From: Fibrobacter succinogenes
GTDB lineage: Bacteria > Fibrobacterota > Fibrobacteria > Fibrobacterales > Fibrobacteraceae
DNA: 64,000 nucleotides
Assembly (NCBI GenBank): GCA_902791475.1
Contig: CADAWC010000011.1
Span: 21,509-85,508 of the forward strand
Direction: 5' to 3'
The notes under the pieces are model-generated. The model did not search any database. It was not told the origin of the DNA and saw nothing but the letters and a program-made list of their open reading frames with translations. This document shows positions 25,181-33,431 of the stretch, in pieces. How positions within the stretch are numbered: the stretch's first letter is position 1; every line of letters begins with the position of its first letter. Position numbers and translations under genes: made by a program.

Positions 25181-26185
25181 TTACTTCTTTTCGCGGATGC
25201 GGGCGTAGAGGGTTTCAGCTTTTTCGGTGTCGCCGGCGTTCGAGAAAATGTGGCCGACGTTTTCAGCACCGATGCGACCCTGAGAATTGCCGGCACGCCA
25301 AGCCTTCATGTAACATTCAAACGCTTCATCGTAGCGCTTTTGCGTAAAGTAAATCTGCCCTAAATCAAGGTTCAAGTCCGCAATCCCTTTCTTGTGGCGG
25401 AGACCTTCTTCCAGCGTGAAAATCGCCATCCACGGGGATTCATTCTTGACGTACATCTGAGCGAGATAGCGGCGAGCCGAGACGTTTTCGGGATCCATCA
25501 TGATGCCGTTTTCCATTTCATTGAGTGCGAGCCGCGTAGAATCCATGCTGCGGTAATAATACGAGAGCGTGTAATGCACGTCGGCGCCAGCAGTCGCTGT
25601 CATCTGGAGCGCATTCTTGAGCGTCTTCACGGCATACTCGTAATCGCCAAGCTTTTCATAGACTTCGGCAAGGCCATACCAAGCATCCATGCGGTCCGGG
25701 TTTAGCGCCAGCGCACGTTCAAAATGCTTTTGGGCAAGCGTCCAGTCGCTTCCTTTCATATAACATTCCGCAAGGGCAAAATGGATGTGGTCCGTTTCCG
25801 TCCCGAGTTCAATCGCACGGTTGTAGGCGACAATCGCATCGCTCGGAGATTCGGCAAGATAATAGAGGTCACCGAGAAGCATCCAAGCCTTCACAAAATC
25901 CGGGAGCAGTTCGACAGTGCGTTTGTACGCAACCATCGCGACTTCTTTTTTACCGAGTTGCACAAGGGCATTGCCCAAGTTGAACCATGCAAAAGGCTCG
26001 TAACGGCCATCGTCAATCGCCGCACGGTAATACTTCACCGATTCCTTGTAACGCCCCTGATCGTAAAGTTCATTTGCCTTGAAGAAGAAATCGTCAGCAG
26101 CATGGAGAGGGAGAGCAAGGAAGAATACTAAGACGAGAGACGACAACTGATAAAAGCGAGAGACGCGACCAACAAAGTTGGGCAT
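25181..26185 (-). CDS. TPR-repeat protein of the TonB2-type cluster
   Basis: 334 residues from the ATG at 26185. A signal peptide (hydrophobic core SSLVLVFFLALPLHA) is followed by about eight tetratricopeptide repeats (for example FFKANELYDQGRYKESVKYYRAAI, AWFNLGNALVQLGKKEVAMVAY). It is the last gene of a DUF3450-TtpC-ExbB-ExbD-TonB-TPR set. The N-terminus is built from repeat DNA: a heptad array lies inside the signal peptide code (26131-26151) and another covers the upstream region (26217-26279). A TTG at 26284 with AAGGAG upstream is an alternative start that would translate the arrays. Confidence 0.8.
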   Translation of the reverse strand: MPNFVGRVSRFYQLSSLVLVFFLALPLHAADDFFFKANELYDQGRYKESVKYYRAAIDDGRYEPFAWFNLGNALVQLGKKEVAMVAYKRTVELLPDFVKAWMLLGDLYYLAESPSDAIVAYNRAIELGTETDHIHFALAECYMKGSDWTLAQKHFERALALNPDRMDAWYGLAEVYEKLGDYEYAVKTLKNALQMTATAGADVHYTLSYYYRSMDSTRLALNEMENGIMMDPENVSARRYLAQMYVKNESPWMAIFTLEEGLRHKKGIADLNLDLGQIYFTQKRYDEAFECYMKAWRAGNSQGRIGAENVGHIFSNAGDTEKAETLYARIREKK

Positions 26186-26279
26186 GACCGAGCTTAACAG
26201 TTGGCACGAAGTGCATAGACGAGAGACGAGAGAACGCCCTAATACCTGAGACCTAAAACCTATAACCTGAGACCTACTT
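26131..26279. repeat. heptad arrays over the TPR gene start and the tonB end
   Basis: AGACGAG, AGACGAC, then less regular units (26131-26158) inside the TPR coding region; AGACGAG, AGACGAG, AGAACGC, CCTAATA, CCTGAGA, CCTAAAA, CCTATAA, CCTGAGA, CCTACTT in unbroken 7-bp phase (26217-26279), overlapping the tonB stop codon. Confidence 0.88.
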
Positions 26280-26915
26280 GACAAAACGGAACTCCTTTGT
26301 AGCTTTTTGCGCTACTGGGAAGCCACGTAACTGCGCCGGAGAGAACTTCCACTGGCGAATAGCCTTGAGCGCTTCGATATCAAAGCCATAACCAGCCGGA
26401 TCCTGCGTCAGCACCTGAGCCTGAGCCACGTCACCGTTCACATCAATCACAATAAATACTTTCACATAACCCGAGACGCCCATTTTCTTGGCGCGGTCCG
26501 GGAACTTCGGCTGGATTTCACGCAACACTTGCGCCTGTTCATCCACTTCACCCGCCTCGTAAATCACATTTTCCATATTGCCTGCATCCACGGCGACACC
26601 ATCGCCAGCAGCACCGCGAGCCAGCGACAAATCCATCTGGAAATTCTGGCTACGGGAAACACCCATGTGCGCCGAGACCTTGAACGGATTCGGGTTCGTC
26701 ACCGTGCGGATGACCTTCTGCTTGACTTCGGGCTTTTTCTCGCTCACGAGAACTTCAACTTCGGTCACTTCTTCGAGAACTTTTTCGGACTTCACGCCTT
26801 TATCAAAGAACAGCACATTGATAACCGGAATCGCAAGGAAGAACACCGCACCCACGACAAACGAGAGCACAAACGCCACCGGGAATCGGAAATATTTAGC
26901 ACAAAAATCAAGCAT
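26274..26915 (-). CDS. tonB: TonB-family energy transducer
   Basis: 213 residues: a membrane anchor (about 13-35), a periplasmic linker with Glu/Val/Lys runs, and a C-terminal TonB domain (about 125-213: IQPKFPDRAKKMGVSGYVKVFIVIDVNGDV...ALKAIRQWKFSPA). It carries proton-motive energy from ExbB/ExbD to outer-membrane receptors. I take the ATG at 26915; upstream in-frame TTG at 26948 would translate heptad DNA. No Shine-Dalgarno is left next to the ATG because a heptad array abuts it. Confidence 0.88.
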   Translation of the reverse strand: MLDFCAKYFRFPVAFVLSFVVGAVFFLAIPVINVLFFDKGVKSEKVLEEVTEVEVLVSEKKPEVKQKVIRTVTNPNPFKVSAHMGVSRSQNFQMDLSLARGAAGDGVAVDAGNMENVIYEAGEVDEQAQVLREIQPKFPDRAKKMGVSGYVKVFIVIDVNGDVAQAQVLTQDPAGYGFDIEALKAIRQWKFSPAQLRGFPVAQKATKEFRFVK

Positions 26916-26921
26916 GGATTT

Positions 26922-27092
26922 AGACGAGAGACGAGAGACGAGAGACAAGAGATGATTTTTTCAAGAAAAAAAATTGCATATGCATAAAGCGGGGCGTTGC
27001 GGGGGCGGCGATTGAGCCCCTGCTAGAAGGGGTAGCGAGTAACAAAGTACGAGCGAGGGGAAAGCTTTCCCCATTTCTCTCGTCTCTAGTCT
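26922..27092. repeat. heptad-array element between exbD and tonB
   Basis: Left array AGACGAG three times, then AGACAAG, AGATGAT (26922-26956); a GC-rich middle with several short palindromes (GGGGAAAGC-TTTCCCC, GAGCCCC/GGGGTAG); right array CTCTCGT, CTCTAGT, CTGT (27078-27094), followed by GGAGC-GAA-GCTCC. The element splits an otherwise tight operon by about 210 bp. Confidence 0.82.
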
Positions 27093-27125
27093 GTAGGAGC
27101 GAAGCTCCGTTCTTTCGTCTAACCA

Positions 27126-27530
27126 TCACTCCTCCTTATTTGCGGAAATGGAGACTTTTCTCACCTTCGCCAAATTACATTCATCGAGAATATCAACCAC
27201 GACTCCGTTGGGGGCGTCACGGTCGCTCACGATAATCACCGGGCGGTCCGGCGCTTCGGCCATCATCTGGCGGAGCACGGTCTGCAAGGTCGAGAGGTTC
27301 ACCTGAGTCTCGTTGATGTGGATGGTCCCCTGACGGGTCACGCCAATCAAAATGCTTTCTTTCGCAAGTTCCTTTGCGGTACTCGCCTTCGGCTTCGTCA
27401 CATCCACGCCTGTTTCGCGCGTGAACGTCGAAGTCACGATGAAGAAGATCAAAAGGATGAACACCATGTCGAGCATCGGAGAGACATCAATGCCTCCACC
27501 GCTTCTCGAACGTTTACGAATAAAACTCAT
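27126..27530 (-). CDS. exbD: ExbD/TolR-family protein
   Basis: 134 residues. Short cytoplasmic N-terminus (RKRSRSGGGIDVSPMLDMVFILLIFF) with the conserved membrane-facing Asp in the helix, then a periplasmic domain. Partner of the ExbB proteins in a proton-driven motor. Its start overlaps the ExbB gene by 4 nt. Confidence 0.93.
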   Translation of the reverse strand: MSFIRKRSRSGGGIDVSPMLDMVFILLIFFIVTSTFTRETGVDVTKPKASTAKELAKESILIGVTRQGTIHINETQVNLSTLQTVLRQMMAEAPDRPVIIVSDRDAPNGVVVDILDECNLAKVRKVSISANKEE

Positions 27531-28159
27531 TCAACCTCCTTGGCAAAGCAACGTTCTTCGAACTTGAGCGCTTCGCCCCAGGCAAAATCACCAATAGAAT
27601 CTACTCGACTTTCGAGATAGTTATAAACTAACATCAACGGGAAAGCGACAAGCAAACCCGCCTGCGTCGTGAGGAGCGCTTCGGAAATGCCGTCGGCCAA
27701 GAGCACCGGATTTCCAAAGCCAAATTGCTTAATCGTCTCGAACGTATGCACCATGCCAGATACCGTTCCCAGAAGTCCGAGGAGCGGAGCAATCGAGGCA
27801 CAAGTTACAATCGTCTTGAGCGACTTGGAAAGGCTAACGTCCAGTTCGTGACGCGTCGCAAGCATCGCATTGCGCACAGCCACAGGACCATCGTTACGGT
27901 ATTTGTGCACGTTTTCGACAAGAGCCAAGAAGTAGCCAAAGCGGCGCTTGCGGAGTTTTGCAAAAGCGGCCTCCTCGCCCACCGTGTCCAAGTCCTTAAA
28001 GAACTTCGTGGTCGAACGCCCTTTCAGCATAAGGTAATAGCCAAATCGTTCAAACATCAAGAACCAGCCCAGCCACCCAATAAGGAATAGCGGGAGCAAC
28101 ACCCAGCCGCCGCGCAGCAGGATGCTCATGGTCGCTTCGATGACGGAGTATTCGTCCAT
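27527..28159 (-). CDS. exbB: ExbB/TolQ-family proton channel (short, ExbB2-like)
   Basis: 210 residues with three membrane segments (about 15-35, 118-140, 160-182). The second and third carry the family signatures SIAPLLGLLGTVSGMVHTF and LTTQAGLLVAFPLMLVYNYL. Forms the channel with ExbD. It overlaps both neighbours by 1-4 nt, so the three are translationally coupled. Confidence 0.92.
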   Translation of the reverse strand: MDEYSVIEATMSILLRGGWVLLPLFLIGWLGWFLMFERFGYYLMLKGRSTTKFFKDLDTVGEEAAFAKLRKRRFGYFLALVENVHKYRNDGPVAVRNAMLATRHELDVSLSKSLKTIVTCASIAPLLGLLGTVSGMVHTFETIKQFGFGNPVLLADGISEALLTTQAGLLVAFPLMLVYNYLESRVDSIGDFAWGEALKFEERCFAKEVE

Positions 28160-29721
28160 TACTTTTCCTTAATCCAGATAGCGTTGAGGACGGCAAGGCC
28201 CGTCTTTTCCATACGGGTACGGACAGAATCCGAGATGTTCACAAGAAGCGTGTGCAAGAGCTGGAGCGGAATAGCCACGATAAGGCCTGCTTCCGTCGTC
28301 ACGAGGGCAATGGAAATACCGCCAGCCAAAAGTTTCGGGTCGCTCGTACCGTGCATGGTAATGACATTGAAAAGTTCAATCATACCCATAACGGTACCCA
28401 AAAGACCGAGAAGCGGAGCTGTTGAGGCAAACACGGAAATCCAGCTGAGGCCCATTTCGAGCTTTGGCACTTCGCCTGCGAACAGGACTTCGAGAGACTT
28501 TTCGGCACTCGCGCGGTCCTTGAAATTCTTGCCAAGCACAGAGCGCAACACCTTGCCCACTTCGCCATGAGCCTTTTCAGATTCAGCGGTTGCAAGTTTC
28601 AAGTCGCGATTCGCGAGAGCCTTTGCCGCATTGCGGGCACCACGACCACCAAAGCCAAGGACGAGGAGCCAAACGAGGCGCACTAGGAAGATGATAAGAC
28701 CGAGGATAAAGAGCGTTGCAATCGGGTACATCAGGATGCCACCGTTATGGAAGAATTCGGCAAAGTCTTCTTTCCACGTGGTTTCCTGATGATTTGCGAG
28801 TTCGCTCGAAAGTTCGGTACTGAGGAGCACATCGACCGGCACCATCACGAAAGCGGAATCATTAGCGTCAGCAAAAGCCTTCGCCACGTCCTTGCGCGTT
28901 TCGGGAGAGAGATTTTCTTGCCAGCTATAGACGCGCTTCTTTTCGCCTGCAACCGGGAGCATCAAAGCCGACGGATGGAAGCCGTTAATGTCGGTGACCT
29001 TCGCCATCTGCATGGCAAAGAGGCCGCCCAAACGCATGCGGTCGCCTTCGGCAACCGAGCTTCCGAACATGAGGTCCGCCTTTTCGGTGCGAACTTCACG
29101 CGTAAACTTCATTTCTTTCTTCGCGACTTCGAGCAACGAGCGGGCAATGCGGAGCGGGTCATCGCGGTAGAGGCCCATCTCTTTCTTGACCTTGTTCTGC
29201 GCTTCGACGCGTTCAGCAACTTTGAATGGTACGCCCTGTTCCTGGAACTTGGCAAGCATTTCCAAGCGTTCCGGACCTGCAGCGAGCGAGAGGTATTCGG
29301 CACGGGCCTTTTCGGCCTGGAGCTTGACCTGAGCCAGGTCTTCGCGAGCCACGCGCACATCTTCGAGCAAGCGGGTGCGTTCGGACATCAAGGCATCCAC
29401 GCGTTCCTTGCCGAGTTGATACTTTTCATTGAAGAGTTCACGTTCCTTGTTGAACGTTTCGCGGTCCTTCCAGCGGGCGGCAACGGCCATGTCGCGCTTG
29501 CGGCGGGCTTCTTCGAGGTCGGCCTTCGCGCTGTTGAGTTCAGCGCGCTTCTTGACGGCATCGACAGTCATATTCTGCTGAGCAAAAGAAGCCGGTGCGA
29601 GAACGGCGAATGCTGCGATTAGCAAAGGCAACAAGAAAAACGTCCTGGATCCTTCGACTTCGCTCAGGATGACACAACCATTCACTCGTCTCTCGTCTCT
29701 CGTCTTTCGTCTAAAAAGCAT
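28159..29721 (-). CDS. TtpC-like ExbB-family protein with long periplasmic N-domain
   Basis: 520 residues. A signal segment (about 28-47) is followed by a coiled coil (about 50-150), a second domain (about 160-305), and a C-terminal MotA/TolQ/ExbB unit (about 320-515) with STAPLLGLLGTVMGMIELF and VTTEAGLIVAIPLQLLHTL. This fits TtpC, the third membrane protein of the Vibrio TonB2 system. The ATG at 29721 overlaps the previous stop (TAATG) and has AAGGAGG 7 nt upstream, so it is the real start; yet residues 4-27 are encoded by a heptad array and a REP-like palindrome inserted between the start codon and the signal segment. Confidence 0.85.
   Translation of the reverse strand: MLFRRKTRDERRVNGCVILSEVEGSRTFFLLPLLIAAFAVLAPASFAQQNMTVDAVKKRAELNSAKADLEEARRKRDMAVAARWKDRETFNKERELFNEKYQLGKERVDALMSERTRLLEDVRVAREDLAQVKLQAEKARAEYLSLAAGPERLEMLAKFQEQGVPFKVAERVEAQNKVKKEMGLYRDDPLRIARSLLEVAKKEMKFTREVRTEKADLMFGSSVAEGDRMRLGGLFAMQMAKVTDINGFHPSALMLPVAGEKKRVYSWQENLSPETRKDVAKAFADANDSAFVMVPVDVLLSTELSSELANHQETTWKEDFAEFFHNGGILMYPIATLFILGLIIFLVRLVWLLVLGFGGRGARNAAKALANRDLKLATAESEKAHGEVGKVLRSVLGKNFKDRASAEKSLEVLFAGEVPKLEMGLSWISVFASTAPLLGLLGTVMGMIELFNVITMHGTSDPKLLAGGISIALVTTEAGLIVAIPLQLLHTLLVNISDSVRTRMEKTGLAVLNAIWIKEK
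29647..29711. repeat. palindrome plus heptad array inside the TtpC-like reading frame
   Basis: GGATCCTTCGACTTCGCTC-AGGATGAC (29647-29673) and ACTCGTC, TCTCGTC, TCTCGTC, TTTCGTC (29684-29711). Both are read in frame as RKTRDERRVN and VILSEVEGSR. Confidence 0.85.
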
Positions 29722-30512
29722 TAGTTAGCCTCCTTCGGGAAAGAGACTGGGATAGTCACAAGTCTTGGAGCGGTCTTGCCTTCGGCGACCTTCATCACGT
29801 CCTTAAGGACTGTGCGCATCGTGAGGTCTTCGGAGACGTTCTTCCAGGAGTAGCCGAGACCGTTACGAGTGAGGAATAAGACATCGTTACCATCATTGCT
29901 GACGAAAATCGAGGCAACAGCGCCGTAGCGCAAATACGTTCCAGCCACGTTGCGAGCGTCCACCTGCAAAAAGCCCTTCCAAACTTCGGTGGTGTAACCC
30001 AGGCGGATGCGGTCGTAAAAAACTTCCATCGTACGGTTTAAAGCGTCGTCCGTTTCGATCAGGCCCTTATGCAACATGCTTGCAATTTCCTGGATGTTCT
30101 TGACGGCTTCGTCCGTGCGGTACGGGAAATCCGATTCAAAGAACGGCACGAGAGAATCAATGACCGTCGCAAGAGAATCAGCGTACTTCGTCTTGCGGTT
30201 TTCGAAGTAGCGGATCGAGCCATTCGTCTTAGAGCGTGCCGCTGAAATTTTCTTGAGTTCGACCTTGAGCGAATCAATTTCGGCTTTCAAGGACTTGTTC
30301 TGGGCCGAGAGGTTCTGCACCTTTTTGCGACCGACTTCAACGAATTCGGCATGGCGCTTCTTTTCGGCTTCGTGCATAGATTTTTCGCGAGCGGTTTCGG
30401 CCTCGACCGTCTTGATTTGGCGACGAACGCTTTCTACCGTTTCTTGGGCAACGGCAAAAACGCCAGAAAGCCCCAGACACAACAATACTTTAGGAAGGAA
30501 TGAAAATTTCAT
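29721..30512 (-). CDS. DUF3450-family periplasmic coiled-coil protein
   Basis: 263 residues. Signal peptide (about 3-18, VFAVAQ end), long coiled coil (about 20-105), then a globular C-terminal domain (LRYGAVASIFVSNDGNDVLFLTRNGLGYSW). DUF3450 genes are regular partners of the TtpC/ExbB2/ExbD2/TonB2/TPR set; the role is thought to be in the periplasmic part of that motor. The frame is open from 30647, but a start at 30512 or 30518 begins the signal peptide. First gene of the operon. Confidence 0.82.
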   Translation of the reverse strand: MKFSFLPKVLLCLGLSGVFAVAQETVESVRRQIKTVEAETAREKSMHEAEKKRHAEFVEVGRKKVQNLSAQNKSLKAEIDSLKVELKKISAARSKTNGSIRYFENRKTKYADSLATVIDSLVPFFESDFPYRTDEAVKNIQEIASMLHKGLIETDDALNRTMEVFYDRIRLGYTTEVWKGFLQVDARNVAGTYLRYGAVASIFVSNDGNDVLFLTRNGLGYSWKNVSEDLTMRTVLKDVMKVAEGKTAPRLVTIPVSFPKEAN

Positions 30513-30657
30513 GTGCATAAAATACAAAGAAGTTAGCCTAAAAAATTTAGAATTTCTACAAAAATAACGTAAAATCGAGATTTTTAGCATAAAATCAATA
30601 TTTAAAGCTTTAAAAAGCAACGAAAACTTCATGCGGGCGGGGCCCAAGCTCGGAGTT

Positions 30658-30710
30658 GACGCCTACGGCGTCAGCGGCTTCACTCGGTTATGCCGGTCTG
30701 CAAGCAGACC
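30658..30710. repeat. paired palindromes between the TonB-type operon and the pseudouridine synthase gene
   Basis: GACGCC-TAC-GGCGTC (30658-30672) and GGTCTG-CAAG-CAGACC (30695-30710). Typical REP-like intergenic hairpins; no T-run follows. Confidence 0.7.
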
Positions 30711-30763
30711 GTCGCAACACTCGTTTTGCACGCTACTGCGAAGGAATAATCTTGACTGACGCT

Positions 30764-31729
30764 TTATTCTTCCAGCAGTTGTTTCATGTCAGCGGGGTAC
30801 GCATGGCTTTCGAAGGTGCGGGGTTCTTTCCAGTACGGGAGCTGGAGTTCAACCTTGTACGCAAAAAGCATCTGGTTGTGGGCACCAAGCACCTTGATAT
30901 CTTCGTCAGTGAGTTCACCCACCTGCGCGAGTTTCTGGTAAAATTCACCATCGCGGTAATACAGGCGGTCCCCTACAATCGGGTAACCCATTTCAGCGAG
31001 GTGCGCACGAATTTGGTGTTTACGCCCCGTGATAAGCTCCGCCTCGACAAGCGAAAGTTCCGGTGCAATTTCAGGGCAATCCAAATGGCGCACGAGCTTA
31101 AAGCGCGTAAAGCATTCCTTGCCATCAACACGATGGTGCATGCGCAAGCGAATCGGGTCTTCCGGGTCTTCACGCAAAGGCATGTGGCATTCCACTTCGC
31201 CTTCAGGGAACTTTCCACGCACAACCGCAAGGTAGAACTTGCGGAGCAAAATGCGGTCTAGATTCTTCTGGAAACGAGCCGCCGTTTCACCATACCTTGC
31301 AAACAAGATAAGTCCGCCCGTATCGCGGTCCAGGCGATGCATCGGCGTTGCCGTCTCAGAATCAAATTCACGGCGGATAATTGCAGCAAATGTGTTGTAG
31401 AAAATGCGTCCCGTATGGTGTACAGGCACGCCAGCCGGCTTTGCGACTAGAATAAATTCATCATCTTCAAAGACCGTTTCAAAATCAGTCGGGACTTCGG
31501 GTTCGCTGTAGTTTTCGACATGGTAAACGACCTTGTCGCCGCGATGCGCTACAGTCTCTACATTAGCTGTAGCACCGTTAATCGTCACGAGTCCGCGCGT
31601 CAGGCGGTCTATCCAGTCTTCACGGCTGTGGTACGTGAAACGGTCGCAAAGGGAATCGAGCAAAAGGCGGCCTTCGTATTCCGGGCGCACTTCGCTTTCA
31701 AAGAACATATCTGACGGAGCCTTGCCCAT
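30764..31729 (-). CDS. RluA-family pseudouridine synthase
   Basis: 321 residues: an S4-like RNA-binding start (about 35-75) and the catalytic domain with HRLDRDTGG (catalytic Asp at about residue 136) and ITGRKHQIRAHLAEMGYPIVGD. It converts uridine to pseudouridine in rRNA or tRNA; the exact target (RluC, RluD or TruC type) cannot be told from this sequence. It follows nadD with a 1-nt gap on the minus strand. Confidence 0.9.
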   Translation of the reverse strand: MGKAPSDMFFESEVRPEYEGRLLLDSLCDRFTYHSREDWIDRLTRGLVTINGATANVETVAHRGDKVVYHVENYSEPEVPTDFETVFEDDEFILVAKPAGVPVHHTGRIFYNTFAAIIRREFDSETATPMHRLDRDTGGLILFARYGETAARFQKNLDRILLRKFYLAVVRGKFPEGEVECHMPLREDPEDPIRLRMHHRVDGKECFTRFKLVRHLDCPEIAPELSLVEAELITGRKHQIRAHLAEMGYPIVGDRLYYRDGEFYQKLAQVGELTDEDIKVLGAHNQMLFAYKVELQLPYWKEPRTFESHAYPADMKQLLEE

Positions 31730-31730
31730 T

Positions 31731-32360
31731 TTATTCCCTGTACAAATCGTGCTTGATAATGTAATCGTAAACAGACTGTTCCAAACCCTGCGGGCACACC
31801 CCCCGATTCAGCAAAAGCGACCTGCGGATGGCGGTACTTGAATAAACGCCGTTAAAGCCCTGTTCCGGACCAAGCCAGTAAAGCGGAGCGTAACCATTGC
31901 GCTTATGTTGTTCCATATCCGGCTGTGGGTAACCATTGCGAGCAAAGACAATCAATTCAATATCGCGGAGCAGCAAATGGCCGTTGTAGTTCGTGCCGTA
32001 AAAATTCAAGGGGTCTCGCCAATGCGGGATGCCTTCGTAAGTATCGGCACCAGTGAGCAAACGGAAATTGATATCCGGGAACTTTTCCTTGAGGCTCATC
32101 AAGAACACGTACGAGCCGCGATAATCGCCCTGCTGGATTTCCAGATCAGAAAGGAATAAGCGCTTATCGCCCGAGAATGCAAGTTCGAGCATCGCAAAGC
32201 GGTCTTCTGGCGAAGCGTTCAGTTGCTTATCCCAACGGTCGGGACTCGGCATAAACCAGACTTCATCACAAAAGCCACGGTCCAAACAAGTTCGCGCCAC
32301 ACGCATGTGGTCTTTATGGACCGGATCGAAAGCACCACCCAAAACAGCAACATTCTTCAT
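31731..32360 (-). CDS. nadD: nicotinate-nucleotide adenylyltransferase-like protein
   Basis: 209 residues. GGAFDPVHKDHMRVA is the nucleotidyltransferase (H/T)xGH motif; the C-terminal YSSTAIRRSLL is the ISSTxIR motif. Likely makes nicotinate adenine dinucleotide for NAD synthesis. The second half is slightly unusual (FYGTNYNGHLLLRDIELIVFARNGYP), so a related nucleotidyltransferase function is possible. It abuts the pseudouridine synthase gene. Confidence 0.82.
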   Translation of the reverse strand: MKNVAVLGGAFDPVHKDHMRVARTCLDRGFCDEVWFMPSPDRWDKQLNASPEDRFAMLELAFSGDKRLFLSDLEIQQGDYRGSYVFLMSLKEKFPDINFRLLTGADTYEGIPHWRDPLNFYGTNYNGHLLLRDIELIVFARNGYPQPDMEQHKRNGYAPLYWLGPEQGFNGVYSSTAIRRSLLLNRGVCPQGLEQSVYDYIIKHDLYRE

Positions 32361-32385
32361 AACGCAACTCGTCAGTATTTACAAA

Positions 32386-33015
32386 TTAATAGACAAACAC
32401 GGAGAACCCAAGATTCATCTGCCAACGTCCACCCGAAACATCCTTTTCGATGAACGGGTCATAATGCTCTCGAACCCAATGATAACCGATATCTAATGTC
32501 AGGAACGTTCTTGAGAAAACAATCCAGAAGGTACCAAAGCCAGCACTCCATTCATTCCATGCAATATCACCATTTTCACTGAGAGCACTAGCTCTAGAAT
32601 AAGACCCCATCACATAAAATTCACTAAAAAGATGAAGTCCCAAATCAACGCTAAAGTCCGAAGTTTCAGCTTCGATTTTATGGTTTTCATTATCCTTTTC
32701 TTCGTAGCTCGAAAAACCGTAACCCAAACGAACAAAGGCAAGTCCAGGCATCCAAGCACCAATCATCGGCTTAATTTGGCAAATGCCGACACCGTGACCA
32801 TCACCCACGCCTGTTCCTGAGCCAAGTCCAAAAGATCCGCCCACAAACAATGGCCAGCGCATACTTGTCCCAGCACTAGCGGGAGCGGAAGTTCCAAGCG
32901 GATTAGAGATTGCAGGCGTTGTTCCCGTCGATAATCCCTGAGCAAACGAAGCTGTAGCCCCCACAAGAGCAACAGCCAACACAAGACGATTTAAAAACTT
33001 TGAAAAGAACTTCAT
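32386..33015 (-). CDS. predicted outer-membrane beta-barrel protein
   Basis: 209 residues with a signal peptide (about 1-25, ending SFA). The body alternates hydrophobic and polar residues with many Gly and aromatic residues (WPLFVGGSFGLG, FVRLGYGFSSY, LTLDIGYHWV) and ends in FSVFVY, a typical outer-membrane C-terminal strand. No named family. It shares a unit with the small membrane protein just upstream (gap 1 bp). Confidence 0.65.
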   Translation of the reverse strand: MKFFSKFLNRLVLAVALVGATASFAQGLSTGTTPAISNPLGTSAPASAGTSMRWPLFVGGSFGLGSGTGVGDGHGVGICQIKPMIGAWMPGLAFVRLGYGFSSYEEKDNENHKIEAETSDFSVDLGLHLFSEFYVMGSYSRASALSENGDIAWNEWSAGFGTFWIVFSRTFLTLDIGYHWVREHYDPFIEKDVSGGRWQMNLGFSVFVY

Positions 33016-33016
33016 A

Positions 33017-33427
33017 TTAAAGCACCAAAACTAAAGCAAAGGCAAGTCCCATCACAGCATTAAAAAGAGCATCGTACTTTGAAACAAGAAAGCTCTTTTG
33101 AGAAAGCTCTTTGTCATGCAAAACTTGAATCAAGACCTTATCCGAAAGTAACAACGTGACTAACAATTTGATGACAACGATAGCCACAAGCCAAAAAACA
33201 ATATCCGAGAAATAAATCAGCACCGCATAACCGATAGACAATACGCTAGACAGCAAAAGATTGGACCTGCGCAAATCAACGTCAGAAGCAGCATTGTCTT
33301 TTGCCATTTGCAAAAACTGGCTTGCTTTTTCAGAGACAATTTTATAGCTAGCCACAAATTCGGAAATATTATAGCCCATCAAGATAATCGAAGCGATGAG
33401 CGCAATTTTTACAACATAATCAGACAT
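33017..33427 (-). CDS. hypothetical membrane protein
   Basis: 136 residues with three or four hydrophobic segments (about 5-22, 58-90, 115-136). No recognised family. It lies 4 bp downstream of rsgA and 1 bp upstream of the beta-barrel gene, so all are probably in one transcript. Confidence 0.6.
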   Translation of the reverse strand: MSDYVVKIALIASIILMGYNISEFVASYKIVSEKASQFLQMAKDNAASDVDLRRSNLLLSSVLSIGYAVLIYFSDIVFWLVAIVVIKLLVTLLLSDKVLIQVLHDKELSQKSFLVSKYDALFNAVMGLAFALVLVL

Positions 33428-33431
33428 TGAA

